From: Spirometra erinaceieuropaei
Lineage: Eukaryota; Platyhelminthes; Cestoda; Diphyllobothriidea; Diphyllobothriidae
Length of the DNA stretch: 64,000 nucleotides
Direction: 5' to 3'
Assembly: GCA_902702965.1 (NCBI GenBank)
Contig: CACRXP010000887.1
Span: 153,536-217,535 of the forward strand
Of the stretch, positions 9,540-20,535 are shown piece by piece. Below the pieces are notes generated by a model. It did not search any database. It was not told the origin of the DNA and saw nothing but the letters and a program-made list of their open reading frames with translations. How positions within the stretch are numbered: position 1 is the stretch's first letter; each line of letters begins with the position of its first letter. The position numbers were made by a program, and so were the translations under genes.

Positions 9540-11379
9540 TGCTGTGGTAACAGCCAATGGTAATAGTGGCAGAGGCAACGTATCATTGAAAAGCTCGAAA
9601 GTAGCTACACTAAACACAGGCGAATGTTCCAAAATAAAAACCCAGTCTTTTTTGAAGTTCCAGAAACTGAGGACACAGGTAACCGATACATCTCCAGGTG
9701 TCATAACAGCAACGGAAACATGGATATTACAGAGCGTCGACGATTATGAAATAACACTATCGGAATATCAATCGTACAGGAGAGACAGATTGACTGCCAG
9801 GATGGAGGAATTGTGATGTACTCATAGAGCAACTTAATCGTATGTGTAAGAGGACCAAGAAGATTAATGACGGTTCGGGGCTATTTGGTTGACTATGAAA
9901 GCATGCGCATCGCAGTCCCTTGGAATCGCGACTATTGACCGATCACCGAGGTCGGGTCCTGGCGCCGATACTTGCCTGCTGGAGAACATGAATGAAATTG
10001 CTGGTCGAGGAGATGCTGTTCTCGAGTGTGACTTCAACTGATTCCCTATTTGATGGAACAATACACCGACGAAGTGCTCAAAGTGTGCCTTTGACCACCG
10101 TCTCCTAAGAACAACACTTGAAGCACTTGTCACACAACATGTCCTGCTTTCATCAAGTTACGAGAGCATGGGAACACCAACTCTTGAAAACATGGCGTTT
10201 CGAGAAGAGGCGATTTTTACAGAAAATAAAAATCCTGGGGAGTATAAAGCTCCTTGTTCAGACGAGATCCCAACAAAACTGCTCTTTGAACTTGCATTGG
10301 AATTGGCTAAACAATTATCCCTTTTGTGCCAGAAGTTGTTCGATGCCGGGATTCTTCCCGCGGATTAGAAAATAGCACACACTTCACCGATTCAGAAAAG
10401 TTGTAGTCTCTCACCTGTGACCAACTACAGACCTGTTCATTTGACACCAATCTGCTGCAAAGTCATGGGGAAGACAGTTAAAAAGGCATTGATGAGGTAT
10501 TTGGAAACTCACAACCTCTTATCCAGGACAAAATAGGCTTTTGTAGGGGAATAAAAATTCAGTGAACTTGCTATACATTATGCAAATCCGAACGGCAGCG
10601 CTCGACGAAGATCATACCATGCATGTCGCCGACATGGCTTTTGGGAAGGCCATCGACAGTGCCCGCACCAGCGTCTCCTGTGCAGGTTGGGACTAATGGA
10701 TGTCGAAGTCAAACTTCTTAAATAAATCGAAAATTCCCTCATCGGCTGTTCTGAGGCTGTCTGAGGCGCACCATCGTAGAGAGTGGATGACCGCAAAGTC
10801 CAGTATTGTGATCGCCCCGCTTTCTAATGCTTACAAATGATTTTTTGCAAGGATTTGACTGTGCCATTTTCGTAAATGACACAAAAATTTGAAAAGTCAT
10901 CCACAGTACTGCCTACGAGCCGAACTTCCAAGAAAATCTTTGTCGATAGAAAGAGTGGTTCCGCAGGTGACACACGCCATTTAACTGAAACATGTGCACC
11001 ATGCTGCGTCTCGGAAATCTGAACTAGGTCCCTGATACTTACACCTACCATCCAAATGGCATACCACTCCGAGAAGCCGAAACGCAGAGGAATATAGGCG
11101 TTATCGATTACAAATACACCAAAGCCTTCAAGTAGTTGTTATAACATGGCTAAGGCCAATGATATGCGCCATCAAGCGGGTAGTTAAAATTTTCGATGTA
11201 AACAGCTTCTCTTAATTTTTCGGAACGTTCGTAAGGCCGCAGTTTTATTAGGCGATCCAGGCCTGGAGACCCTGGACGGAGCAGGATAATAACTTGCAAG
11301 AGTGCACAGGCGAGCCACCAGATTAGTCATAGGTCAAGGAGCATGACCATACGAGACCGACTCCTCCTCCTCCCCCCCC
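9540..11379 (+). pseudogene. CR1-like non-LTR retrotransposon (EN-RT), decayed
   Basis: The plus-strand coding order is recognisable through many stops and shifts. At 9600-9730 the endonuclease start shows a metal-binding Asn (LNTGE) and the ATETWI glutamate motif. An exonuclease-type middle lies to about 10150. The RT entry block (APCSDEIPTKLLFELA then LFDAGILPAD) is at 10245-10370, followed by NYRPVHLTPICCKVMGK near 10420-10480. The palm motif appears as CAIFVNDTKI near 10860 instead of FADDT. The thumb and connection (AIQAWRPWT near 11250, RRATRLVIGQG near 11310) run into the N gap. The same lineage, on the opposite strand, is at 43640-46600. It is APE-type and presumably moved by target-primed reverse transcription; the changed palm and many stops show it is inactive. 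Confidence 0.75.
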
Positions 11380-11612
11380 NNNNNNNNNNNNNNNNNNNNN
11401 NNNNNNNNNNNNNNNNNNNNNNNNNNNNNNNNNNNNNNNNNNNNNNNNNNNNNNNNNNNNNNNNNNNNNNNNNNNNNNNNNNNNNNNNNNNNNNNNNNNN
11501 NNNNNNNNNNNNNNNNNNNNNNNNNNNNNNNNNNNNNNNNNNNNNNNNNNNNNNNNNNNNNNNNNNNNNNNNNNNNNNNNNNNNNNNNNNNNNNNNNNNN
11601 NNNNNNNNNNNN
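11380..11612. other. assembly gap (N)
   Basis: A run of 233 N. The left flank is a pyrimidine-rich TCCTCC/poly-C tract, a common cause of sequencing failure. Translations drawn through it are meaningless. Confidence 0.98.
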
Positions 11613-12345
11613 TGCTTTGCAATCTCGCTTTAAGCTTTTATCTAACGTTTATATTTTTCCTGACTTTAATCATTGAAGAAAACTGCGGTTCATATTTTAA
11701 AGGCACGAAAGTTAATGAAATCAGGCAAAATAGTCTCTAGATTGCGAATACGTTATCTGTTAGATAGAACTGCTCCTGTGAGGCTGCGATGCGGTCAAGT
11801 GCGCCACAGAACCTCAAGTCATGTCGTGAATATGGTGGATTTGGTACGAATCACCTTTTCGTCAGCTGCAGAATCATACTCCTTGAATAAACTTTGTGAA
11901 TGTTTCCGCGAATTATTGGGGCCATCAGAAGTGCAGTAATAAGTTATTGAAGGAGTTCATTCAGAACTTACCTGTACGTTAGTTTTATAAAGCATCGCAT
12001 ATTCGCTTGCAGAAGCTCTGTGTTGGTCCCACAAGTCCATAATTATAATGCACATTCGGAAGTAACACCCCCTGTCCAGTTTTACTAAAGCTGATTTTGG
12101 GCTTTACCAGGTGATCCATATTTATAAAATATTTTAAAATAGATGTGTGGCTTTTTTCTGGTAGTATAAAGCTGTTTATTATTTGGACTTTGCCGGAAGT
12201 ACACAACGGGAAATCCGGAAACCGTAAACGTCTAGAAAACAGCGAATTTTGTTTAAAGTAAAACATATATCGGCAAAATTTTTCAAAAGTCTAGATAATT
12301 CTTTAGCAAAGCACAAAATTCAAGTAGGACCAAGGTATCCAGACA
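11613..12345. other. unassigned DNA after the gap
   Basis: Short frames only. The reading frame of the element before the gap cannot be followed here, so its 3' end may lie in the gap or have been lost. Confidence 0.4.
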
Positions 12346-13010
12346 GTTCGACTCTTATGCTCGAAGATGTCCACCGTGTGCTCCACAGTGAGATGAGGCA
12401 GACACCGTAACTTGCGCGTGAATTAGTTTGCAGTGGGAGTAAGCTTTTGTAAGATTTACCGCCCCCTCTCCACCCAAGCTGGACGCGGTGTCATAACATA
12501 GTCAAAATGACCGGAGGTGATAAACGGCGCAGGTGGCTGTCACGGCCGGACCCGCACCTGGGCGTGCCACCACAACCCCTGGTCCACAAAAAACATACGA
12601 CCAGAATTTTAACCAACAACAGCACCACAGTGGGTCAGAGAGACGAGGACGACAGGGTAGACATTTTCACGACTTGTATATCCAGCGGGAGAGAAAGTGC
12701 GTCTGCCGGCAAGGAACCAGATGTCATAGAATTGCTAACGCACACCAGGGGGCGAGGACCATGGTTTGTTGATCCTGGCATAGCAGACGATTACAATCCT
12801 TGAGGCCCTGAAGGGTGGCACGCGGCCCTGCATTCGTCTGGGCCATCACCCTTCAAGGCTGGGTAACCAAACAGTCATCGGCCAAGAGGCACTACCCATC
12901 AAGTACACACACCTCGCATGCACGAGAATGCCGGAGGCCACATTGAGAAAGAGCCGTGACAGCCTGGCCCTCAGCCCACCAATCCGCCATTACACACACA
13001 CGCGACGGTT
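12346..13010 (+). repeat. repeat family A, copy (first of two neighbours)
   Basis: This starts near a GTCCACCGTGTGCTCCACAG block. It then holds degenerate copies of a module of the form 'CGCAGGTGG(A)TGxC..CGG..CCCGCACCTGGGCGTGCCACC...CCTGGTCCACA...ACCAGAATTTTAACCAA', ending near the CA-rich block at 13000. The same order occurs at 13028, 28255, 32130 and 46770. It has no coding capacity that I can defend. Confidence 0.7.
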
Positions 13011-13027
13011 CGAGCGTCGTTTCCGAC

Positions 13028-13550
13028 AATGCGCACCATATGCTCCACAGCAAGGTAAGAGCAGAGACGATGACTTGGACGTGGATTAGTTTGTAGTGAT
13101 AGCAGACTTGCACCGTATCTACGGCACTGCATCCTCCTCCCTCACCCGGACCCAGTGTCAAGACAGAGTCATGAAGACCGGAGGCGGGGGAAGGCGCAGG
13201 TGGATGGCACGATCGAACCCACATCTTGGCACGCCACTCCACACTCCCTCGTCCCCACAGCAAATGACTAGGATGTTACCAACAACACAAACAGGGGCAG
13301 CATGGGTTCCAGCGTGCACAACGTCTGCCGGCAACTGGGTCTGCTATCGTATCCCGAAATGTTGGCATTTGTGATGATGCGCATTCCGATAACGCCTGTC
13401 AGGATCCAATATGGGCCCAGTATTGATCTAGTGCATCCACCACGTGGTTCGTTTGGGGAGCCACACACAACTAGGCTGACTGCGTCGACTAAGTTGAGGC
13501 GTCAGTCGGCAACCTTCCAAGCCACGGCTCTTAACGCATCGTGATAGTCT
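13028..13550 (+). repeat. repeat family A, copy (second of two neighbours)
   Basis: It begins again with the 'CACCATATGCTCCACAGCAAG' block, followed by the TTTGTAGTG...GACTTGCACC, GTGTCAAGACAGAGTCA and GCAGGTGGATGGCAC modules, and ends at the 'GTCGGCAACCTTCCAAGCCA' block. It directly abuts the 3' end of the minus-strand RTE-like element at about 13560. Confidence 0.7.
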
Positions 13551-13559
13551 CAGATTGGG

Positions 13560-15305
13560 ATCACACATGCGCCAGAGGAGCGCATGGAGATGGAGTCGAA
13601 AAGGACACTTTTCACTTAAACGTGAGGTGGAAATCGAGTGCTTGTGATGGGTGATGCTATTCCGAAGTGCGGGTGCTTGTGCATGTGGGGGAAGGTGTGA
13701 TTATGTGGAGCAGTCGGCGGTTGTGTATCGCAGGTTTTCGTGAATGCGCATGATGTGGCGGAATGTGCGTGAACAGTGAGAGGAGTTGAGGTGTAGGTTG
13801 GTGCTCCAGGCACTGGTTCGCCAGTCTCTGTACGATGGATTCGTAAGTGTTCAACGAAGCCGGTGTATGAGGTGAATATGTGGGTACAATTAGGACAGGT
13901 ATAGACCGGGTCCACAACGCTGATATTGGCTGTGGTGAGACAAATGTTTGTCTGCGCGTCAAGGTTGTGTGCAATGGTTGGGGGCAGGAACCATCGCAGG
14001 GTTTGTTTAGACGGTGGAGAATGGCAATGGGAGATCAGAGGCGCGGTTAGAGTTGATTGTGGACATGAGGCGAGGACAGGGAGATTTGCAGGCTCGTTTG
14101 TTTTTCGCGGCAACGTTGCGGTTTGCCTCGTAGATAGCTCCGCCTGTCTTCATTGTCTTCCTTCAGGTCGGTCGGTCTTGTGCGAGAGCTTCACAGTTGG
14201 CCGGATTGATCTGCAGACGCTTCAGGGAGGTCTTCAGGATATTCTTGTCTCGACGGATTTGACCTCCTTGGCCCCGGCAACCTGTGGCGACATCCCCACA
14301 GAAGAGTCGTTTGGGTAGCCGCTCGTCGTCTATCGGTACGAGATGATCGCTTTAGAGCAGTCCTAGCTGTCTCAGCGTGGCGTGAATACTGAGAATTCCC
14401 GTTCATTCCAGTGTATCCATGTCGGGGATCTAGTCTTGTCACCTCAGCTTTAGTGTCCGTCAAAGGCAGCTGAGATGGAATTACTTGAGGTTCTGCTCCT
14501 ACTTCTTGTACACTGTCCAAGTCTCCGCTCCATACAGCTGAGTCGACAGGATGACCGCTTTGTACATCTTGAGTTTGGTGCTGAAGTGGGGACCGTGACG
14601 ATTCCAGACGGTGTTCTACAGGGGACCGAAGATTTGGGTGGCCTTGGAAATCCGGATCATCGATTTGGTGCTGCGAGAGAGGGCGCTGTCCAGATGAGTG
14701 AAGTTGTCCACGGCAGACAGTTGGGCACCGTTCACGTTTATTTGGGGTGCGACGTAGGCAGCGGCGGGTGGCCGTTGATGCACAACCACCGTCTTCTCCG
14801 TGTTGATGATCAGGTCGAAGTTTTCGCGGTCGGCGGCGAAGAGATCCATGCTCCTTTGCGTGTTCCCTTCCGCGGTGGCGTTGAGAGCGCAGTCGTCGAC
14901 GAAGTGATGTTCATGGACGGTGGTTGCGGATACGCGCGAGTTGGAGTGCATCCGTCGGTGGTTGAGGAGGTGACTGTCCGTCCTTTGGGCGACGCGGATC
15001 CCGGGGACATTCGCCACGATAGGCGTCCATTAGCATGGCAGAGAACATGGAACTGAAGAGGGTGGGCCCGAGGACGCAGCCCTGCTTCAGTCCGGCGGTC
15101 AATGCAAATGCCTCTTAGACGACTCCATTTTCCATGACTCGCGCCATCATGCCGTCGTGGAGCTGACGCACCACCTGAGTAAATCGTTTGAGACGGCCGA
15201 ATCGCTGCATTATTTTCCTCCATCCTTCGCGATTCATCGCGTCGAAGGCTTTTGTCACATCCACGAAGGTAGAGTAGAGTTGGCTCCGCATCTACTGACA
15301 CTTTT
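13560..15305 (-). pseudogene. RTE-like non-LTR retrotransposon: RT palm to C-terminal C2H2 zinc finger, 5' truncated
   Basis: Minus-strand order: RT motif with STFVDVTKAFDAMNREG near 15230-15275; the GLKQGCVLGPTLFSSMFSAM block at 15050-15100; a catalytic block HHFVDDCALNATAEG near 14880-14920 (usual FADD); NFTHLDSALSR near 14690; the connection with [16 protein letters not shown] near 14515-14560; an IRRDKNILKTSLKRLQINP basic block near 14220-14260; and a C2H2 finger CPNCTHIFTSYTGFVEHLRIH at about 13823-13885, followed by the family's conserved TETGEPVPGAPTYT linker. At least several stops and frameshifts break it. The element starts abruptly at 15305, consistent with 5' truncation during target-primed insertion. 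The C-terminal finger presumably binds nucleic acid. The long plus-strand frames here (13926-14318, 14475-15056) are shadows. Confidence 0.88.
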
Positions 15306-15894
15306 CCTGCAGTTGGGGGTGGCGAAAAGTGTATCCAGACTATGATTATACAAAAAACGCATATTCTGCTCATCGTGTCCACGAAATCCGCCTGAATTTT
15401 TACAGAGTTAGTTTTACAGCGATAGCCAGAATAAAGTTTCAAGTACATTTTAGGGTTAAGTTTCCAGCAATCATATTGGACATAGGATTAGGCTTACTGT
15501 TATTCTTAAGATTTAAGCTTAAGCTAAGAGTAAGATTTGTTTTTGGGTTTTGTTTCGACATCAAGGTTTGGGCTTTGCTTATAAATGTTTAACGGGCTTG
15601 GTTGATACTTCCGGTTAACTTTACGGTCAACAGTCAAGTTCGTTTCAAGGTATGAGATAGGATAAGGTTTATTAGGAATGTCAACATCTTTTCAAAGTTA
15701 ACTTTAGCCTTGGGGTTAGTCTTAGTTTTTGGGTCGAGTTAGGATCGAGGTAAATGCTAGTTTTCCACTTGAAGTTTGTGATAAGTTAATGTTTGGTTTT
15801 ATTGAGTATTAGAGATATTTATGATAGATGGGCATTCACCGGTCGGGTTAGGGAAAGTATTAGCTTCATCGTGGTTCGGGAGTCAAAATAGAAC
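15306..15894. repeat. TTAGG/TAAG-rich degenerate low-complexity DNA
   Basis: Many near-copies of AGGTTAAG, TTAGGCTTA, TTAAGCTTAAG and GGGTTAGG occur without regular phase. This resembles very degraded interstitial telomere-type sequence (flatworm telomeres are TTAGGG) or a simple biased repeat. A similar tract is at 19190-19700. No coding content. Confidence 0.45.
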
Positions 15895-16000
15895 CCTACG
15901 GCGACAAAGGGCCCGTGACTTGATGACCCACTGTCAGACTCCATGACCGAAATCCCGGGTTCGAATCTCGGCAACAGTAAGTTGTATAACCCCATCTAGT
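15895..16000 (+). repeat. tRNA-like repeat head (family 3)
   Basis: GGGCCCGTGACTTGATGACC (A-box-like) is followed 50 bp later by CCGGGTTCGAATCTCGGCAA, a good B box. The order and spacing match a tRNA-derived SINE head. The body downstream (AGTAAGTTGTATAACCCC) is unlike families 1 and 2. The minus-strand frame across it includes RDSNPGF, the usual translation artefact of a B box. Confidence 0.5.
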
Positions 16001-16433
16001 AAGCAGTAACCCGAGGTCTATGTAATACGGGGATGGTGGTAATGGGAGTCTTACGAGTGAGGTGTCACCGCGAAGGGGAAACGTAATGAATACAATAAAA
16101 TATAAAAACATAGATTTTCATAGGAAGTATTTTCCTACGTTTATACGTGGCAACGGATTTGAACGCTTTATTTGAAAAATAGCCAAAACCAACTCCCAAT
16201 AAATAAGAGTTATTTAAATAAACCGCCACTTGCACATTTGAAGCAGGCCAGAAACAAATATAACGAGAAACCAGTAGGAAAGAACAGCAGCAAGTTCCAA
16301 ATACTGAGGTACTGTGATGCACATAAACGTTGGAGGAGCTATGGAAATGTACTCTAATGAGCAGAAACAAAGTCAAATAACGTAAGTAGGAAGGCCTCTT
16401 TGTAATTCTATAATGAGGCAACTTATATATGTA
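16001..16433. other. possible SINE body and unassigned DNA
   Basis: This may include the body of the tRNA-like repeat at 15895. Otherwise only spurious frames are visible. Confidence 0.35.
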
Positions 16434-17415
16434 CAGTAGGTGGGCTAACTCCTGAAATGTCAGCCGAAATTTCGAAACACGTTCTCGTTTCGAAAAAATT
16501 AATTAAGTAGAGTTGTAAAAATAGTCAGTCTGCAACATAATTCTATAATGATCCAGTTACCTCAGGATGCCAGCTTGCGGATGAGTTTCTTTCTGACTGC
16601 ATGTAAGAACACTACTCTGCAAAAATGACTACTTAATTTGCATGCATTTTTCCACTTGATTTTGGATGCCCTTAAAAATTCAATGATAGAACATGCATAA
16701 AAAATATTCATTCTTTCACTCTTTCCGTAGAAAATTACGTCTTCTTCTAATTTTATACTCGAAGGAAGGGTATGATTCGATTTTGCAAGACTTTTTAGAT
16801 TCCCGAATAATTTTGAACCCGGCCTGCCGTTACACTTGCATTCAGGGTTCTTAAACTACGAGGCGTATATTTTCTGCTTCTGGAAAACCATACATTTCTC
16901 TACAGTATTAGGGGAAGACCATGTGGGGTTCATAAAATTTAGCAGTGGATGTGAGCCATATAGTTAACTTTCTAACCACATCAGTAAATGCAGATACATG
17001 ACGTTTTATGAATGGCCATTTCGCGATATTAAAAACTCGCACAATTAGAAACTTTTTTCAAATCGATTGATACCCTTCCTTTGAGCATAGAATATGCAAG
17101 GACGCCATTTTCTACCGAATGATCAAAAAATGGATATTTTTATGCATATTTTCCATGAAATATAATTGACTTTTTGAGGACATTAAAATCAATGAGAAAG
17201 TTTGCATGCTACTTAAGTAGTCATGTTTTGAAAAGTATAGTTGTTGCCTGCAGTCGGGAAGAAAATCATTCGAAAGCCGGCATCCTGGGGTAACTGAATC
17301 ATTACAGAATTATGTTGCTGGCTGACCAGTTTAACAGCTGTACTTAATTAATATTTACGAGGCGAAAACGCATTTCGGAATTTCGCTGAAATTTCCTGGG
17401 TCAGTCCACCTACTG
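16434..17415. mobile_element. foldback Tc1/mariner-like MITE, copy 3
   Basis: Left end CAGTAGGTGGGCTAACTCCT, right end CAGTCCACCTACTG, with TA at 16432-16433 and a mutated TG on the right. The arms are reverse complements along more than 400 bp each. 'CAACATAATTCTATAATGAT' near 16530 matches 'AATCATTACAGAATTATGTTG' near 17297. 'CGAAGGAAGGGTATGATTCG' near 16760 pairs with the 'GATACCCTTCCTTTGAGC' region near 17070. The two arms meet near 16925 with essentially no loop, so the whole 982 bp could snap back into one hairpin. No protein is coded. Confidence 0.88.
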
Positions 17416-17600
17416 TGGTACAAAAATTAATGAACATAAAATATATACGTAAACACTATGTACAAAAAGGAAACGCGTCAACAAACAAAGAAGGTAATAA
17501 TGCTTATTTCTTTCCTTTCAAAACACAGACTGTGGTCTCCAGGTCGAAGAAAAGTCAAACAACTGTAGCTTAATTTTTTGAGGAAAGTGAAAGAAATAAC
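17416..17600. other. spacer
   Basis: Nothing recognised between the foldback element and the transposase relic. Confidence 0.4.
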
Positions 17601-17975
17601 CGTAACTATAAACTCGGAAAAAATGGCGGAATACTGCCGAACAAAGGGACTGCTATCAAATGTGGCAAAATGTTGATTTAGACGACAAATGCATCGACAT
17701 TAAGAACTTTACTGTCAGTCATACTAAGCATTTTAAGGATCCGACCACAGGCAAACACTTCAATACGACTAAGGCCTATTGGAGCCGACTGAAACGGTGG
17801 CTTAACGAAGGAGCATCGATGTTGAATTGCGCAATATCGGTCCACGTAGACGAGGTTCAATATCCTTCGTGGTTTGACTCAGGCAGCTCTGGCATAAAGC
17901 AAACGTGGGAATTATTCCTGTCACATATTACAAAAGCCTATTCCGTGCAACAGCTTCCCGAGCAAGGAACCTGAA
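17601..17975 (+). pseudogene. Merlin/ISXO2-like DDE transposase C-terminal relic
   Basis: The open frame 17660-17974 contains VSHTKHFKDPTTGKHFNTTK, then AYWSRLKRWLNEG. This is the C-terminal signature of ISXO2/IS1595-type transposases (VNHS..F.DP.TG.HTN.IE..W..LK), known in eukaryotes as the Merlin superfamily and reported in flatworms. The catalytic Glu of the 'NTIE' segment is replaced by Lys (NTTK). The N-terminal DD region is not visible upstream, and no terminal inverted repeats were found. Normally the protein cuts and pastes its own element in the nucleus; this fragment cannot. The assignment rests on the motif alone. Confidence 0.65.
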
Positions 17976-18589
17976 GGACTGCTTCCTGAAGACAATTTAA
18001 CAATCATCTCGAGGCGGATTTTGCGCATAAGCCCAACTCAATCTAAAGGTCTTATTATTCGTTATGCGAGGGACTACGCACACGTATTCTTGAAGAAGTA
18101 AATAAGTCACGGCGTACACGTTCGGCAACAGAAACCGTCTGGAAATTCGAGGGAGCCGATCGTCTGTCTTCCAACCGATGCAACGTAGACCAAAACGCAG
18201 TCGACGACACTTAAAGCATGAACCGTATGGTGAGTGCCGACATGGCATAAAAGTGTTAAGCTAGCCGCTTCGGAAAAATTAATAAGTCACGGCGCAGGTA
18301 ACAGACAGCAAGAGGAAACGCGAGTTCATTCAAGTACTAAAAGAAGTGCAGTAGTTAGCTACGCACACTTCGCGCCCCCGCGCCGCCCGCATGACAAACT
18401 CGACGAGTTGCGGTCGCTGGGACTGGGGGAAGGGGTGTGGCAGGGTGTGAGCGGTGTCTGTATGTCAAACACGCGGAGTGCGCATGACTAGTACTAGGAT
18501 TTGGCGCAACATGGGATCACCACCTGTAGTCGACCGGGGAAGACAGACCACTTGTACCAACGAATTCCGACAAAAATATGCTGAAATCC
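17976..18589. other. unassigned DNA
   Basis: Only short frames. A CG-rich patch at 18370-18480 has no recognised function. Confidence 0.4.
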
Positions 18590-19110
18590 TTAAGTGAATA
18601 ACCACTGTCTTGGCTGTTACTAGCATACGTTGACGTATGCCTTTAAGGAAGTTAGCTGGTGCCCCGTAGATAACAGGAAGAGGTTATTTGGTGTCGATTC
18701 GGCGTTTCGTGTCAATCAGATGTGCAAGCATGAAACTCAAAATCGATCAATTTTTACCCCTTCCTAGCCAAGCCGGGGTGTTCGCGTTTCCTCTTTTCCG
18801 GACGCCTCGCTGTATGGCCAACATATGCCCTCCATAGAAACGAGTGAATGAATACGTAAAAACCGATGTGGCCTTTAACGGCGGTCGGTTTTGCGTACCA
18901 AATTTAAGAGTTGAGAGTTCGCGAGCATTACACGCAAACTATCCTCTGAGAACTGTGTCCACGAAGGTACGCAGGATGAACGTTCTGTCGAAAATTCAAA
19001 AACGAGGGCTACCCCTGCGTCTACTCCTGAGTATCAGAAATTCGCCCTACCACGCCATTGAAAAGCATCTGGTGGAAATATCAAAACCATTTCAAAGCTA
19101 TCTGTGTCGT
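18590..19110 (-). pseudogene. Penelope-like element GIY-YIG fragment (second copy)
   Basis: Minus-strand frames give AYVGHTARRPEKRKREHPGL near 18760-18830, matching the CGAGYIGRTSRRLSKRIREH block of the copy at 7035-7440. The flanking region before it (LRGHSSQRIVCV near 18940-18990) and after it (VIYGAPANFLKGIRQRMLVT near 18620-18690, equal in position to VIYKVPSSYAKPLGQRLLAT of the first copy) is also related. Several frameshifts and stops are present. The tyrosine pair is altered (AYVG). No inverted arm was noticed near this copy. Confidence 0.65.
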
Positions 19111-19189
19111 TGAATTTTGATAGCGCCGAGTTAGTACTAGCCCCATCCAAAAAATCGGTTTCATTGCTAAGACTGTTGTTGGCTTTGGG

Positions 19190-19700
19190 ATTTGTGTTCC
19201 GGTCAGAACCATTGATAAGGGTAGGCTTAGCTGCAGGGATAGGTTTGAGTTAGTGTTGGGATGGCGTTACACGTAGATGGGGTTAGCCTCAGGAAGCATG
19301 CGTCACAGAAAGGACAAGATTCCAGTTTAAGCGATAAGGGTTAGTTCATATTTAGACATAGGTTCCCAGTCATTACTGGTGTTACTAATAACGCTCAGCG
19401 TTAGACTTGTAGAGCGGGTTGAGTATACGTTTAGTGCTAGGTCCAAATGCTGCGTTAGACTTAGGCTTATGGTGGTTTCATGTGTAATTTTAAGTTTTGG
19501 GTGCACCTTATGGATATGTCTGGTTTTCTAGATAGTGGGGTTACTGTTAAGGTAAAGTATGGTAGACGGCTAGCAGAGATAAAGCTTATGATAAAGGTTT
19601 GAGTTAAATTTAGGTTTAGGACTAGGATTCGGATTAGCGTTAGGTTTAGGGATGCACTAAAACCTCGATTAAGGTTATGTTTGCGTTGGGGCAGATTTAA
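19190..19700. repeat. TTAGG-rich degenerate tract
   Basis: Recurrent TTAGGTTTAGG, GATTAGCGTTAGG, GGGTTAGCC and GTTAGACTTAGGCTTA motifs, irregularly phased. This is the same type of sequence as 15420-15800. The minus-strand frame of 108 codons across it (19467-19793) is a low-complexity artefact rich in Leu and Asn. Confidence 0.5.
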
Positions 19701-20239
19701 ATTTAGCGGGTGATAATGACAACAGGACAAGGCCATCAAAGTCTTCGACGAAGGCAAACTAATTTCTACAAAATGCGATATTAACGATGGCATAAAACAT
19801 TACCTGTCAGATTTAATAACGCCCCAAGCTACCTCGACAGCACCCTTGAATGTAAATAACGAGGGTTTTTGTTTGACAAAGTAGATATAAGTATGCCATC
19901 CTGTATACCGTTGTCATCAATTTTTCTCAATTTTCCCAGCGCCCTAAACAGAATTCAGTTAAATTTGAAGAAATGACCTCGTAGTTAGGGGGTACAGAAA
20001 TATGCCAGAAATGGAACCTAGAGTTAAACTCAGCCCTGAAGGATCTATCAGCTCATTTGATCGACAGCTGAACCTTTAATCTTGAAGTATACTCAGTGGA
20101 CCGCACTTATCGTCATGTAGGAGATTACCCAGAAACTCGAAATAAAGACTACCATGATCGTCGACAATGTCTAATTGTTCGGAACTTGTTTGAATCAAAT
20201 GCGTTAGACCAGACAACCTCACTTCTTTTCACGGCGTTT
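19701..20239. other. unassigned DNA
   Basis: No supported feature. Confidence 0.4.
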
Positions 20240-20535
20240 CTTCCGTCTTTTTAGTCGACGTTATCATGCAACGACATTTCAAAATAGTCAAGCAATTTGC
20301 TAGTCGAATTCTCAATGACGCTACCCATCCCCCACATTCTAAAATAATCTCTGCTTAGTCCAACCGCCTCATCCGCTGTGGCTTTCGGCATATCTCCTGC
20401 CGTACATCGGCATATCAGCATTCTGTGTTATCATTCCTAGCACGTTATCGCACGTATGAGGAGACTGAAATATGGAAAATAAGAATTGAGTTGTCCCCGT
20501 AAGAATTCTTCCATTCTGTGTAAACCGTTTTGACT
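20240..20535 (-). pseudogene. dispersed repeat with kinesin-motor-like exon (copy 2)
   Basis: DNA-level similarity to 7880-8180 is clear: TTTGCTAGTCGAATTCT, CCGCTGTGGCTTTCGGCAT and CTCCTGCCGTAC occur in the same order. On the minus strand a tract ending ATTATTTTAG precedes VYTEWKNSYGDNSI, aligning with AYTILHDHFGGNSR of the other copy. Frames are broken. The function is uncertain; see the first copy. Confidence 0.35.

Noticed and set aside
11323..11633. long open frames across the first N run
   Set aside because: They exist only because N codons are not stops.
14475..15056. 193-codon plus-strand frame, longest in its region
   Set aside because: Antisense to clear RT motifs; GC-rich codons of the minus strand keep it open.
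19467..19793. 108-codon minus frame
   Set aside because: Created by the low-complexity TTAGG-rich tract; Leu/Asn-rich composition with no domain.
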